Shown: positions 27,630-34,994, numbered from the stretch's first letter. The stretch is DNA of 38,317 bases from CBDCLY01 sp965218715 (GCA_965218715.1 CBDCLY010000024.1:1-38317), one strand, 5' to 3'. Made by a program: numbers and translations. The notes: generated from the sequence alone by a model not told the origin.

Positions 27630-28298
27630 ATGAAACGCAATTTCATTTTAAGTTTAATCGCCATCCTTTGTTCAATTGGTAGCTTAAGCGCCGGAACCAT
27701 TGTTCTCGAAGGCAATTACATGGGAAAAAATATTTTTGTCAAAAACCCATATGGTGGAAGTGGAGTTGGTTTCTGCGTATTTGAAGTTACCATCAATGGA
27801 AAGCTATCACCAGATGAAGTGAATCAAAGTGCTTTTGAAATTGACTTTAACAATCATGATTTGAAACTTGGCGACAAGGTTTTAATCAACATTAAGCACA
27901 AAGACGATTGCAAACCAGAGGTGTTAAACGCTGAAGTGCTTAGACCTAAGAGTACCTTTAAAACTGAAAAAATATCATTTGGAAAAGATGGTGTCTTGAA
28001 TTGGAATACATCTAATGAAACTGGTAAATTGGATTATATCGTAGAACAATTCAGATGGAACAAATGGGTAAAAGTAGGTGAGGTTACTGGAAAAGGAACC
28101 CCAGGGAATCACAGTTATAGCTTTAAAATCACTCCTCATAGTGGAGAAAATAAGGCTAGGGTAAAACAAGTAGATGTATCTGGTAAACCTAGGTATTCTA
28201 AGCCAGCAAATTACACTTCAACAGCACCTGCCGTGACTATTGATTGCGACAAGTGTAAAGACAAAATAAGTTTCATGGGCGGCGAAAACCATGTATGA
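27630..28298 (+). CDS. Secreted protein of unknown function, 3' end frameshifted
   Basis: The ATG at 27630 gives a clear signal peptide (hydrophobic run ending Leu-Ser-Ala-Gly). An in-frame ATG at 27534 would add 32 residues without one. The mature part has an early cysteine ('GVGFCVFEV') and a later Cys-x-x-Cys ('DCDKCKD'). The frame stops at 28298 after 'GGENHV', but the next frame continues with 'TMYEIYDRYG' and a C-terminal module typical of this family. The gene therefore looks interrupted by a one-base shift near 28262-28270. It follows the fibre operon after 141 bases with no obvious terminator between, and a strong terminator follows at 28446. I do not recognise a function. Confidence 0.65.
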   Translation: MKRNFILSLIAILCSIGSLSAGTIVLEGNYMGKNIFVKNPYGGSGVGFCVFEVTINGKLSPDEVNQSAFEIDFNNHDLKLGDKVLINIKHKDDCKPEVLNAEVLRPKSTFKTEKISFGKDGVLNWNTSNETGKLDYIVEQFRWNKWVKVGEVTGKGTPGNHSYSFKITPHSGENKARVKQVDVSGKPRYSKPANYTSTAPAVTIDCDKCKDKISFMGGENHV

Positions 28299-28425
28299 AA
28301 TTTACGATCGCTACGGATCAATTGTAAAACGTGGATATGGAAGTTCTGCTGACATTTCAGGCCTTGGAAAAGGAACATTTTATGTGAGCTTTGACAACTC
28401 AACCAAAACGGTACAATTCAAATAG
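28270..28425 (+). pseudogene. Out-of-frame C-terminal remnant of the preceding secreted-protein gene
   Basis: In the +1 frame the sequence encodes 'VSWAAKTMYEIYDRYGS', then a 'KRGYGSSADISGLGKGTFY' stretch, and ends 'TKTVQFK' at a TAG (28423-28425). That is the expected C-terminal module of the preceding protein. Deleting one base in the A/T-rich stretch near 28262-28268 would join the two parts into a protein of about 264 residues. Either a recent mutation or a base-call error is possible. Confidence 0.6.
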
Positions 28426-28445
28426 ATTAAATGAATTAAAAAAAA

Positions 28446-28470
28446 GCCTTGAGAAATCAAGGCTTTTTTT
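28446..28470 (+). terminator. Strong Rho-independent terminator
   Basis: A perfect 7-bp stem (GCCTTGA with TCAAGGC), a GAAA tetraloop and seven T residues, preceded by an A-tract that extends the stem. It ends transcription from the secreted-protein gene and probably any read-through from the fibre operon. It ends only 8 bases before the start codon of the epimerase gene. Confidence 0.92.
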
Positions 28471-28478
28471 ATGTGATG

Positions 28479-28886
28479 ATGAAAAAGATAGAACACATTG
28501 GCATTGCCGTAAATAGTATAGAAAAGTCTGCTAGATTGTATACAGCGCTATTGGGAAAAGAAGCATATAAAATTGAAGAAGTTATTTCTGAAGGAGTAAA
28601 GACTCAATTCTACCAAGTAGGGGAATCTAAAATTGAATTATTGGAGGCGAGTAATCCTGATAGTCCGATAGCAAAATTTATCCAAAAAAAGGGGGAGGGA
28701 ATTCATCATATTGCATATGCAGTAGATAATATCCATGAGGAAATAGAAAGACTGGTGAATGAGGGTTTCCAAATGATTCACCAAGAGCCTAAAAAAGGAG
28801 CAGATAATAAACTAATTGCATTTCTCCACCCAAAGTCAAGCGGAGGAGTATTAGTAGAATTGTGCCAGGACACACCATCTAGTTAA
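28479..28886 (+). CDS. mce: Methylmalonyl-CoA epimerase
   Basis: Encodes 135 residues starting at 'MKKIEHIGIAVNS', the usual family N-terminus; an ATG three bases earlier is equally possible. It is a glyoxalase/VOC fold with the four metal-binding positions visible: His in 'IEHIGIAV', Gln in 'QFYQVG', His in 'GIHHIAYAV' and Glu in 'VLVELCQ'. It interconverts the (R) and (S) forms of methylmalonyl-CoA in the cytoplasm, linking propionyl-CoA metabolism to succinyl-CoA. The length is normal. The 3' end overlaps the convergent HAD gene by 8 bases. No mutase subunit is nearby. The start codon almost touches the upstream terminator, so its promoter location is unclear. Confidence 0.92.
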   Translation: MKKIEHIGIAVNSIEKSARLYTALLGKEAYKIEEVISEGVKTQFYQVGESKIELLEASNPDSPIAKFIQKKGEGIHHIAYAVDNIHEEIERLVNEGFQMIHQEPKKGADNKLIAFLHPKSSGGVLVELCQDTPSS

Positions 28887-29520
28887 AGCTTAATACTTTT
28901 TCCAAATCAATTTCAGCAGGAAGGTGATACGTATTAATTCCTATTGATTTAGCACCCTCAAGATGTCCAACTGTGTCGTCAATAAAAAGGCAGTCTTGAC
29001 TTTCTAAATGATGATTATTTAATAATTCTTGAAAGATGCTTGGGTTTGGCTTTCTAAGTCCCATTTCATGTGATAAATAGACCTGATGAAAAAAGGGCTG
29101 AAGATCATCCAAATCAAATTCCCTTTTCAAGTAATTATTAATGAATTGAATGTGCAATTCATTGGTGTTGCTCAAGCAAAAGGTCTGGTAGTTTTTCATG
29201 GCTTCCGCTAAAAGTTGGAACCTTTCTTTTGGGATGTCTAATAGCATGGCATTCCAAGCAGATGCAATCATTTCTCTACTAACGTCAGGCTTTGCTTTTT
29301 TTATCAATTCATCGATAAAAGTTTCAGTGCTCATTGCTCCAATTTCATAATCGATAAAAACATTTGCACGCTCTAATCCGGACAGTATTGATTCTGCTTC
29401 ATTTGTTTCGTAAAGTGCATTTAGGGCTTTCTCAGTGGCGTTAATGTCCAAATTGATAATCACATTGCCTAAATCAAAAATGATGTTTTTAATGCCTTCA
29501 GTTATAATGGGTGTTAACAT
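28879..29520 (-). CDS. HAD superfamily hydrolase (subfamily IA)
   Basis: Encodes 213 residues with the HAD motifs in order: motif I 'IIFDLGNVI' (second Asp replaced by Gly, as in the YihX-like group), motif II Ser-Asn-Thr in 'FCLSNTNE', the motif III Lys in 'GLRKPNPSIF', and motif IV 'CLFIDDTVGHLEGA'. An alpha-helical cap lies between motifs I and II. YihX-like enzymes dephosphorylate sugar phosphates or similar small molecules; the substrate here cannot be read from sequence. It is cytoplasmic, with no signal peptide. Its stop overlaps the stop of the epimerase gene. Confidence 0.87.
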   Translation of the reverse strand: MLTPIITEGIKNIIFDLGNVIINLDINATEKALNALYETNEAESILSGLERANVFIDYEIGAMSTETFIDELIKKAKPDVSREMIASAWNAMLLDIPKERFQLLAEAMKNYQTFCLSNTNELHIQFINNYLKREFDLDDLQPFFHQVYLSHEMGLRKPNPSIFQELLNNHHLESQDCLFIDDTVGHLEGAKSIGINTYHLPAEIDLEKVLSFN

Positions 29521-29574
29521 TTTTTGTTGTTTCAGTTTTGCGGCAGCTTTTGCCCTTTTAATGCAAGTGCTAAA

Positions 29575-31170
29575 TTATGGATACAAGCTCAATCGTTCAG
29601 CCCGATAGGTTAAATCAAATTGACCAAATCCTTGGCCTGTTGCTCGAGTATCTTTAAAATTCATGGTCGCCTCAAATACTTTTGTTCCCGAAGGATAGGA
29701 AAGTTCTACAATCTTTGAGTATTTATGTCCCAATCGAATACCCGGACAAAATAGAATATTTCCTGTTTGGGGGAGATAATCAACATCACTTATTATAGCG
29801 CTAAAGGTTTCAAGACCCCTTGACTCTCCGTAAGACCAAACCTCCTTGATTGTTCCATCCAACTCATTGATTTGATATTCAACAGCTCTAGAGTATACCT
29901 CGGAGGAAGCGAAGTTTCGATTCAAGCCATTGTCAAAAACCAACAGGTTGCCATTCGGAAGTAAAAGTGGTGCATGTTGGCCCCAAGTCCAATTGAAGTC
30001 GGAATGCTTAAGGGTGCCTTCTTGAACTTCATTCGAAAATGGCCTGTTCAACTTGTCAATAGCCGTGAGCAAAAATGGACTTGTAGGCGGACCATTCCCG
30101 TCAAACCCTGCATTCCCCCAGCCTTTGTGTGGAGCTAGAATCCACTTTAAATTATTCATTCGATCTACTTTTACCAATCCTTGGCGCTGACCTGAAACAA
30201 TAAAACAATCATCACTTGGACTATAATACACTGCATTCATGTGAAACCAGTCATAGCTTAATTGACTGTTGACATCAACAAAGTTGGAGCGGTCTACGTC
30301 TAAAATTTCCCTGAAATCCCACTCATGAATCAAGGCTCCAGAATTGCCATCAATCTCGATCATGAAATCTTCAACAGAGTTTTTCATGCTTCCATTGTGC
30401 AACACTTGGGATCCAGTTTTATTAACAGCAACCAAATAGTTTCCACTGGGCATTTTGATAACGTCGTGGTGGGCTTCATAAACACTTGGCATGGCCACGC
30501 TGCTTTGTTGCCTCCCCATCATGTCGTACTCTAGAATTGATCCTCCATCTTCGAACAATAGGTTCCCATTGGCTAAACGCTCCATTGGAGCAACAAAGCC
30601 AGGATGTATTCCCTCAAAATTGAGCACCCATCGAATGTCGCCATTGAAATCGTACATCATTGGATAGGGCTGAAAGAAAGTGCCATCTGAAATACTCAAG
30701 GTATTGAGGTTCATGCCAGGCTCCATTAAAACGGTTTTAGCCATTTCAATTTGAATGTTAGGCAAATAAGTCGGCAGGGTATCCGGCATGATCTCGATTG
30801 TATCGAAGGCAATGTATTCCTTGTTGGAAACACTTACAATCACCTGGTTCATGCGCCCAGGATACAAACCTAAAATGGGAAGTGTATGACTGGTTTGGAG
30901 GCCCTCAAAATCATGATGTACTGGATTAGCACCTAATACGGTAATGCTTGCTTTACTTGGCTTAGTAGTAGACAAATTAAGTTCAGCAGTAAGTGGAGCA
31001 ATTCCACTTGGATTAACGCTAACACTTGGAGTGGACCCTGCACTTAAGAAGTGGTGAATGCCAATTTCTTGGGGAAGGGATGCCTTACCAAAATCATCGT
31101 CGTCACAGGAAACCACGAACATTCCAATCATGAAACAAAATAGTGATAATCCTTTTTTTTGATCACGCAT
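29575..31170 (-). CDS. Arylsulfotransferase (ASST) family lipoprotein
   Basis: Encodes 531 residues. The signal peptide ends in a lipobox with Cys22 followed at once by four Asp and a Phe ('CDDDDF'), close to the acidic lipoprotein export signal of Flavobacterium/Bacteroides, so a surface location is likely. A beta-sandwich-like N-terminal part (about 45-130) precedes a beta-propeller. Conserved residues fit the ASST family: His234-His235 ('AHHDVIK'), His310 ('DWFHMNAVYYS'), Arg329 ('SGQRQG') and His399 ('WGQHAPLLLPNGN'), the last matching the histidine that carries sulfate in E. coli AssT. Family members move sulfate between phenolic compounds without PAPS. The gene stands alone between a HAD gene and the decayed tRNA region. 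Confidence 0.87.
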   Translation of the reverse strand: MRDQKKGLSLFCFMIGMFVVSCDDDDFGKASLPQEIGIHHFLSAGSTPSVSVNPSGIAPLTAELNLSTTKPSKASITVLGANPVHHDFEGLQTSHTLPILGLYPGRMNQVIVSVSNKEYIAFDTIEIMPDTLPTYLPNIQIEMAKTVLMEPGMNLNTLSISDGTFFQPYPMMYDFNGDIRWVLNFEGIHPGFVAPMERLANGNLLFEDGGSILEYDMMGRQQSSVAMPSVYEAHHDVIKMPSGNYLVAVNKTGSQVLHNGSMKNSVEDFMIEIDGNSGALIHEWDFREILDVDRSNFVDVNSQLSYDWFHMNAVYYSPSDDCFIVSGQRQGLVKVDRMNNLKWILAPHKGWGNAGFDGNGPPTSPFLLTAIDKLNRPFSNEVQEGTLKHSDFNWTWGQHAPLLLPNGNLLVFDNGLNRNFASSEVYSRAVEYQINELDGTIKEVWSYGESRGLETFSAIISDVDYLPQTGNILFCPGIRLGHKYSKIVELSYPSGTKVFEATMNFKDTRATGQGFGQFDLTYRAERLSLYP

Positions 31171-31285
31171 TCTTTTAATTATATAATTTTACAAAGACAT
31201 CTGAATGGTACAATGTGAACGATGAAATTACTGAAATTGCCCAATGCATATAATGACTGCTATAAGAACGATTAGTAACTAAAAT

Positions 31286-31460
31286 AACCCAACCTATGGA
31301 TTGGATCTTTTTATGAATGTGGGCACACTAAGACTTATACCTTCGCTTTACTTCGGTAGATAGACTTCTCGCCCTTAAATTATTGAAACAAAAAATCCCT
31401 CAACTTTTGATTGAGAGGTTTTCTTTTTCAGTGGACCCAACTAAACTCTCTGTGAACCAG
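31286..31460 (+). repeat. Block A: decayed terminator, tRNA 3' fragment, ~42-bp element, terminator, tRNA remnant
   Basis: This fills most of the 311-base gap 31171-31481. Read on the plus strand it runs in the same order as block B at 32978. First comes a weakened hairpin with a T-run (31286-31311), then a tRNA-3'-end-like 'TGTGGGC.CAC', then the element with CCTTCGC and GATAGACTTCTCGC (about 31332-31372), a second hairpin (31395-31422), and 'GTGGACCCAAC..GAACC', a decayed tRNA 3' end. Over the element it is clearly alignable to block B but more mutated. No gene is seen in this gap. Confidence 0.65.
31395..31422 (-). terminator. Terminator after the FG-GAP gene
   Basis: Read on the minus strand: a stem of CCTCTCAA with TTGAGG(G) (one bulged base), a 7-base loop, then six T residues. 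It sits 60 bases past the stop of the FG-GAP gene and would separate it from the arylsulfotransferase gene. The plus-strand side also has a T-rich flank, so it may work both ways. Confidence 0.6.
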
Positions 31461-31481
31461 ATTGTTGAGTTTTTAAAAAGA

Positions 31482-32867
31482 TTAATTGCTTAAAACTACC
31501 TTTTTTACCAAATGCCTATATCGTATAAAATAGACTCCATTCTCTAAAGAACTCAAGTTAATTGTCGTTGATCTATTATTTACATGGAAAGAAGATGCTA
31601 CTTTACCATTGATATCATAGCAGCTAATTCGATCATTACCGTTCTTGTTTAAATTTGGAATATTCATCTGAATAATTCCATTTTCACTTGGGTTTGGAAA
31701 TATTGTAAAATTTTCATTTCCCTTTTTTATATTTTGAAAATTGGTTGTACTTAAGGTTAAATTCTCATACCATGCTATTTCATTGTTGTTCTCAGAAGTA
31801 GACAGAATGTCTAAATTTCCATCATTATCAATATCACTAGCAAAAACACCCCAGGCTCTAGAGGCCTGATTATTTATTATAATTTCGGTTGAATAGGCCA
31901 TGTTCCCAAGGTTTTCGTACCATGCTATTTTATTATCAAAGAATGATGCTGCAAGTATATCATTATCCCCATCACCATCTAAATCGGCAATATATATTTT
32001 ATTGACTCCATTGGAACTCGTTGAAATGATCATTTGATTTGAGAAAGTTTTATTTCCTAAGTTCTCATACCATGCAATCTTATCATCATTAAATGATCCA
32101 GAAACAATATCAATATCTCCATCTCCATCCATATCAGCTGCTTTAACAGATCTTGCATCATCTGTGCTATCTGTTACTAAATTTTTAGTAGAAAAGGTTT
32201 TGTTTCCTAGGTTCTCATACCATGTTATCTTATCATCAATACTAGAACTTGCAATTACATCTTGATCTCCGTCATTATCCAGGTCAGCTGTTACAACGGA
32301 TGATGCTCCATTTGCAGAACTTGTTATGATTAATGCAGAAGAAAATGTTTTATTTCCTAGGTTTTCATACCATGCGACCTCATCATTTTGGTCTGTAACT
32401 GAGAGAATGTCAACATTTCCATCATTATCAATGTCACTTGCCTAAACATCTCCAAACCCAAGTGATGAATTTGTTAAAACTCTAATAATGTTTTGTGTAG
32501 AAAATGTTTTATTCCCTAGGTTTTCATACCATGCTAACTTAAAATCATGGAATGAAGAAGATAAAACATCTTGGTCTCCATCATTGTCAATATCTGCTGT
32601 ATAGACGGCAGAAGGAGCATTAGTCAACATTGATATTGTATCACTTACTCCAAATGATTTATTACCTAAATTCTCATACATGACTATCATATCTGATGTA
32701 AACATAGGGACTAAAACATCCTGGTCTCCATCACCATCTAAATCACTTGTGTAGATAGTTAAAGCTCTATCTGTATTTGAATTAATTACATTCTTTGTAG
32801 AAAAAGGTTGAGATAAAAGTTGTTCAGGAAGGATAAAAATTACTAAAACATATAGGAAAGTCTTCAT
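31482..32867 (-). pseudogene. Seven-repeat FG-GAP/VCBS beta-propeller protein with T9SS type A sorting domain, interrupted by in-frame TAG
   Basis: A single frame of 462 codons is open except for a TAG at 32444-32442 (codon 142). I translated the stretch after it and found no other stop or shift. A signal peptide ('LPEQLLSQ') is followed by seven repeats, each with a calcium-binding 'D[LIM]D[GN]DG[DN].D[VI]' motif and 'WYENLGNKTF', enough for one seven-bladed propeller. The C-terminal 75 residues are a T9SS type A sorting domain ('FTIFPNPSENG', 'YDINGK', 'LENGVYFIRY'). The stop falls inside the third blade at 'GDV*ASDIDNDG', where other blades have an aromatic residue. If the stop is real, the first fragment (141 residues) lacks the export domain and the gene is dead. 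A base-call error or stop read-through would restore it. Confidence 0.8.
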
Positions 32868-32970
32868 TTCAATAAAGTAAAATAGTATACAATTAAAATA
32901 CGACTTTTCCTTTTACAAACAAGATTCTTGAATAATTTTTGAAAGATGTTTCTGTGATTAGACTACAAAC

Positions 32971-33004
32971 AAAAAAAGACCCAACTTTATAAGTTAGGTC
33001 TTTT
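32971..33004 (-). terminator. Terminator behind the tRNA 3' fragment copy
   Basis: On the minus strand GACC-T-AACTT pairs with AAGTT-G-GGTC across a 3-base loop (one T-G wobble), followed by seven T residues. It lies just after the duplicated tRNA 3' end in block B, which suggests a tRNA gene was duplicated together with its terminator. Confidence 0.75.
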
Positions 33005-33142
33005 CCAAAATGTGGGCCCACCAGGGCTTCCTCCTTCGCATTGCTGCGGCGGATAGACTTCTCGCTCTATTGGTCAAAAAACAAAAATCCTCAGCTAACG
33101 CTAAGGATTTTCCATTTTGTGGGCCCACCAGGGCTCGAACCT
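32978..33142 (+). repeat. Block B: terminator, tRNA 3' fragment, ~42-bp element, terminator, start of the tRNA complement
   Basis: Homologous to block A and in the same orientation, but well kept. It contains a hairpin (32978-33004), 'TGTGGGCCCACCAGGGCT' (33011-33028), which copies the 3' end of the nearby tRNA gene (complement), the ~42-bp element (33026-33067), and a second hairpin (33083-33111) leading into the real tRNA gene. Blocks A and B form direct repeats on either side of the FG-GAP gene, 1692 bp apart. The rest of the gap 32868-32971 is AT-rich, with no gene or clear promoter. Confidence 0.7.
33083..33111 (-). terminator. Terminator of the tRNA gene
   Basis: On the minus strand, 9 bases after the tRNA 3' end, AAAATCCTTAGC pairs with GCTGAGGATTTT across GTTA (one T-G wobble), followed by a T-rich run. 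The long A-T base makes it an intrinsic terminator. Confidence 0.85.
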
Positions 33143-33193
33143 GGGACCACCTGATTATGAGTCAGGTGCTCTAACCAACTGAGCTATGGGCCC
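33120..33193 (-). tRNA. tRNA with CAU anticodon (Met or Ile2)
   Basis: A 74-base cloverleaf with acceptor stem GGGCCCA/TGGGCCC and discriminator A (33120). The D-stem is GCTC/GAGC, the anticodon stem CCTGA/TCAGG with loop CTCATAA (anticodon CAT in DNA), and the T-stem CCAGG/CCTGG with loop TTCGAGC. CCA is not encoded. It is not an initiator, because pair 1-72 is a normal G-C. Pairs 4-69 and 5-68 are both C-G, which are features that the lysidine enzyme TilS prefers in tRNA-Ile2, so Ile2 is a real alternative to elongator Met. On the minus strand the gene lies directly behind the 87-bp repeat array and ahead of a terminator. Confidence 0.95.
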
Positions 33194-33628
33194 TTCAAGT
33201 GTTACCACCTGATTTGTATGTTTGCCCATAGCGAGGTGCTTGTCCGTCCGCAGCAAAGCGGAGGCGGAAGCTATGGGCCCTTCAAGTGTTACCACCTGAT
33301 TTGTATGTTTGCCCATAGCGAGGTGCTTGTCCGTCCGCAGCAAAGCGGAGGCGGAAGCTATGGGCCCTTCAAGTGTTACCACCTGATTTGTATGTTTGCC
33401 CATAGCGAGGTGCTTGTCCGTCCGCAGCAAAGCGGAGGCGGAAGCTATGGGTCCTTCAAGTGTTACCACTTGATTTGTATGTTTGCCCATAGCGAGGTGC
33501 TTGTCCGTCCGCAGCAAAGCGGAGGCGGAAGCTATGGGCCCTTCAAGTGTTACCACCTGATTTGTATGTTTGCCCATAGCGAGGTGCTTGTCCGTCCGCA
33601 GCAAAGCGGAGGCGGAAGCTATGGGTCC
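33194..33628 (-). repeat. Five 87-bp tandem repeats derived in part from the adjacent tRNA
   Basis: Units are 33194-33280, 33281-33367, 33368-33454, 33455-33541 and 33542-33628, with only three substitutions among them. On the minus strand each unit begins with the first 12 bases of the tRNA (GGGCCCATAGCT) and later carries an 11-base tRNA segment (AATCAGGTGGT, the 3' side of the anticodon stem plus variable region). AGCACCT lies between in tRNA order. A GC-rich hairpin (TCCGCCTCCGC..GCGGACGGA) replaces the D-loop. The T-arm is missing. Each unit also holds an 8-bp inverted repeat, CCCATAGC/GCTATGGG. Units are separated by AACACTTGAA. Both strands stay open because 87 is a multiple of 3. No protein-coding gene is supported. 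Confidence 0.93.
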
Positions 33629-33672
33629 TGCAAAAAATTGCAAGACAAGATTACAAAATTTATTCAACCATA

Positions 33673-33702
33673 TTGTCTATTTCACCTAAAATCTTAATTT
33701 TC
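33673..33702 (+). promoter_or_regulatory. Possible promoter of the LD-carboxypeptidase gene
   Basis: TTG at 33673-33675, a spacer of exactly 19 bases, and TAATTTTC at 33695-33702 match the Bacteroidota TTG/TAnnTTTG pattern except for the last base. The start codon at 33710 would follow after only 7 bases, so the mRNA would be nearly leaderless. The remaining bases 33629-33709 are AT-rich and must also hold any minus-strand promoter for the repeat array and tRNA; I could not pick one with correct spacing. Confidence 0.28.
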
Positions 33703-33709
33703 ATCACAG

Positions 33710-34648
33710 ATGGATTTAATCAAAAAGGGAATCAAAAGCTTAGAAAAGGGAGATCAAATTCTAATTTTAAGTACTGCAAGAAAAATTTCACCTGAAGAAG
33801 TACAACCTGCAATCGACCTATTGGAAGAATTGGGTTATGTGATAAAGAAAGGGAGAAACCTGCACTTAGAATGCAATCAGTTTTCTGGGAGCATAAAGGA
33901 AAGAATAGAAGACTTGCAATCCGCATTAGATGACCCAAATTGCAAAGCCATTTTTTGTGCAAGAGGGGGGTATGGAACTGTTCAATTAATTGACCACCTA
34001 GATTTTAGCAAGTTCCAGCAAAATCCAAAATGGGTAATTGGGTATAGTGATGTTACTGTTTTGCACAACCACATCAACCAGAATTTTGGAGTTCCAACTT
34101 TACATGCCACAATGCCAATTAATATGAAGGGCAGAGAATTGCATGGTAGAGCTGTAAAGAGCCTTGTTCATGCTATTGAAGGAAAGGGACTGTCCTATTC
34201 CTTTCCGTCAGAAGAGGAGTCCAATATTAATGGAGACATCGAACTTACAGCTCCAATAGTTGGAGGAAATTTGTCGATCATTTATAGCCTTACTGGAACG
34301 AAAAGTCAAATAGACACTAGAGATAAAATCCTATTTATTGAAGACCTTGACGAATACTTGTATCACATTGATAGAATGATGATGAATCTCAAAAGAGCAG
34401 GAATTCTTAAGAATCTAAAAGCATTATTAGTTGGTGGAATGTCTGATATGAATGACAATGAGATCCCATTTGGAGAAAGTGCAAAAGAGATCATTAGAAG
34501 AAATGTTGAGGAATATGCCTACCCTGTAATATTTGGATTTCCTGCTGGGCACATAGATAATAACCTCGCCATCATTACAAATTCCCCGATGACTATCAAA
34601 GGGAACAATAAGAATATAATTTGCTCTCAAGATGGCCTCTCACAATGA
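33710..34648 (+). CDS. LD-carboxypeptidase (peptidase S66)
   Basis: Encodes 312 residues, the usual length for the S66 family. The catalytic triad is visible: nucleophile Ser113 in 'VIGYSDVTVLH', Glu in 'FIEDLDEYLYHIDRMM', and a C-terminal His in 'GFPAGHIDNN'. The family removes the terminal D-alanine from muropeptide tetrapeptides in the cytoplasm during peptidoglycan recycling (LdcA role). There is no signal peptide, in keeping with that. It overlaps the next gene by 17 bases in another frame, so the two are probably co-transcribed. It lies immediately beyond the tRNA repeat array, on the opposite strand from the tRNA. Confidence 0.9.
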   Translation: MDLIKKGIKSLEKGDQILILSTARKISPEEVQPAIDLLEELGYVIKKGRNLHLECNQFSGSIKERIEDLQSALDDPNCKAIFCARGGYGTVQLIDHLDFSKFQQNPKWVIGYSDVTVLHNHINQNFGVPTLHATMPINMKGRELHGRAVKSLVHAIEGKGLSYSFPSEEESNINGDIELTAPIVGGNLSIIYSLTGTKSQIDTRDKILFIEDLDEYLYHIDRMMMNLKRAGILKNLKALLVGGMSDMNDNEIPFGESAKEIIRRNVEEYAYPVIFGFPAGHIDNNLAIITNSPMTIKGNNKNIICSQDGLSQ

Positions 34649-34994
34649 TACTGGAGCATTAGGTGAAAAGATTGCCGCAACATTTTTGGTTCAGCAAGGA
34701 TTGGTAATAATGGCTAGGAATTGGAGATTTCAACGGCAAGAATTAGACCTCATTGCCATGGACAAAAATGACTTGGTATTTATTGAAGTGAAAACGAGAA
34801 TTGCCCCTATTGAAGACCCCTTATTGGCCATTAATAAAAAGAAACAGAAGGGGATGGTTGTTGCTGCAGAGGCATTCATTCAAAAGATAAACTTTGAAGG
34901 AGATTCTCGATTTGATGTGGTTTCAGTGCAGTTTAATTCTAATCAAACTCCGGAAATAAGTCATGTAAAAGATGCCTTTTATCCCAGCTTATAA
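34632..34994 (+). CDS. YraN/UPF0102 family nuclease-like protein
   Basis: Encodes 120 residues, full length for UPF0102. The restriction-endonuclease-like core is clear: Gly-Glu-Lys-Ile-Ala near the start, then 'RNWRFQRQELDLIAMDKN' with a Glu-x-Asp motif, and 'VFIEVKTR' supplying the Glu-x-Lys. The exact role of the family is not settled; links to recombination and DNA uptake have been proposed. The start lies inside the LD-carboxypeptidase gene, and its tail overlaps the convergent membrane-protein gene by 6 bases. Confidence 0.9.
   Translation: MASHNDTGALGEKIAATFLVQQGLVIMARNWRFQRQELDLIAMDKNDLVFIEVKTRIAPIEDPLLAINKKKQKGMVVAAEAFIQKINFEGDSRFDVVSVQFNSNQTPEISHVKDAFYPSL

Noticed and set aside
33194..33628. 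CRISPR array
   Set aside because: Units are contiguous and nearly identical with no variable spacers, and there are no cas genes in the window.
33155..33697. Long open frames on both strands across the 87-bp array (170 and 159 codons)
   Set aside because: They are open only because the unit length is a multiple of three. The minus frame simply translates the tRNA 5' half, and neither has a plausible protein signal.
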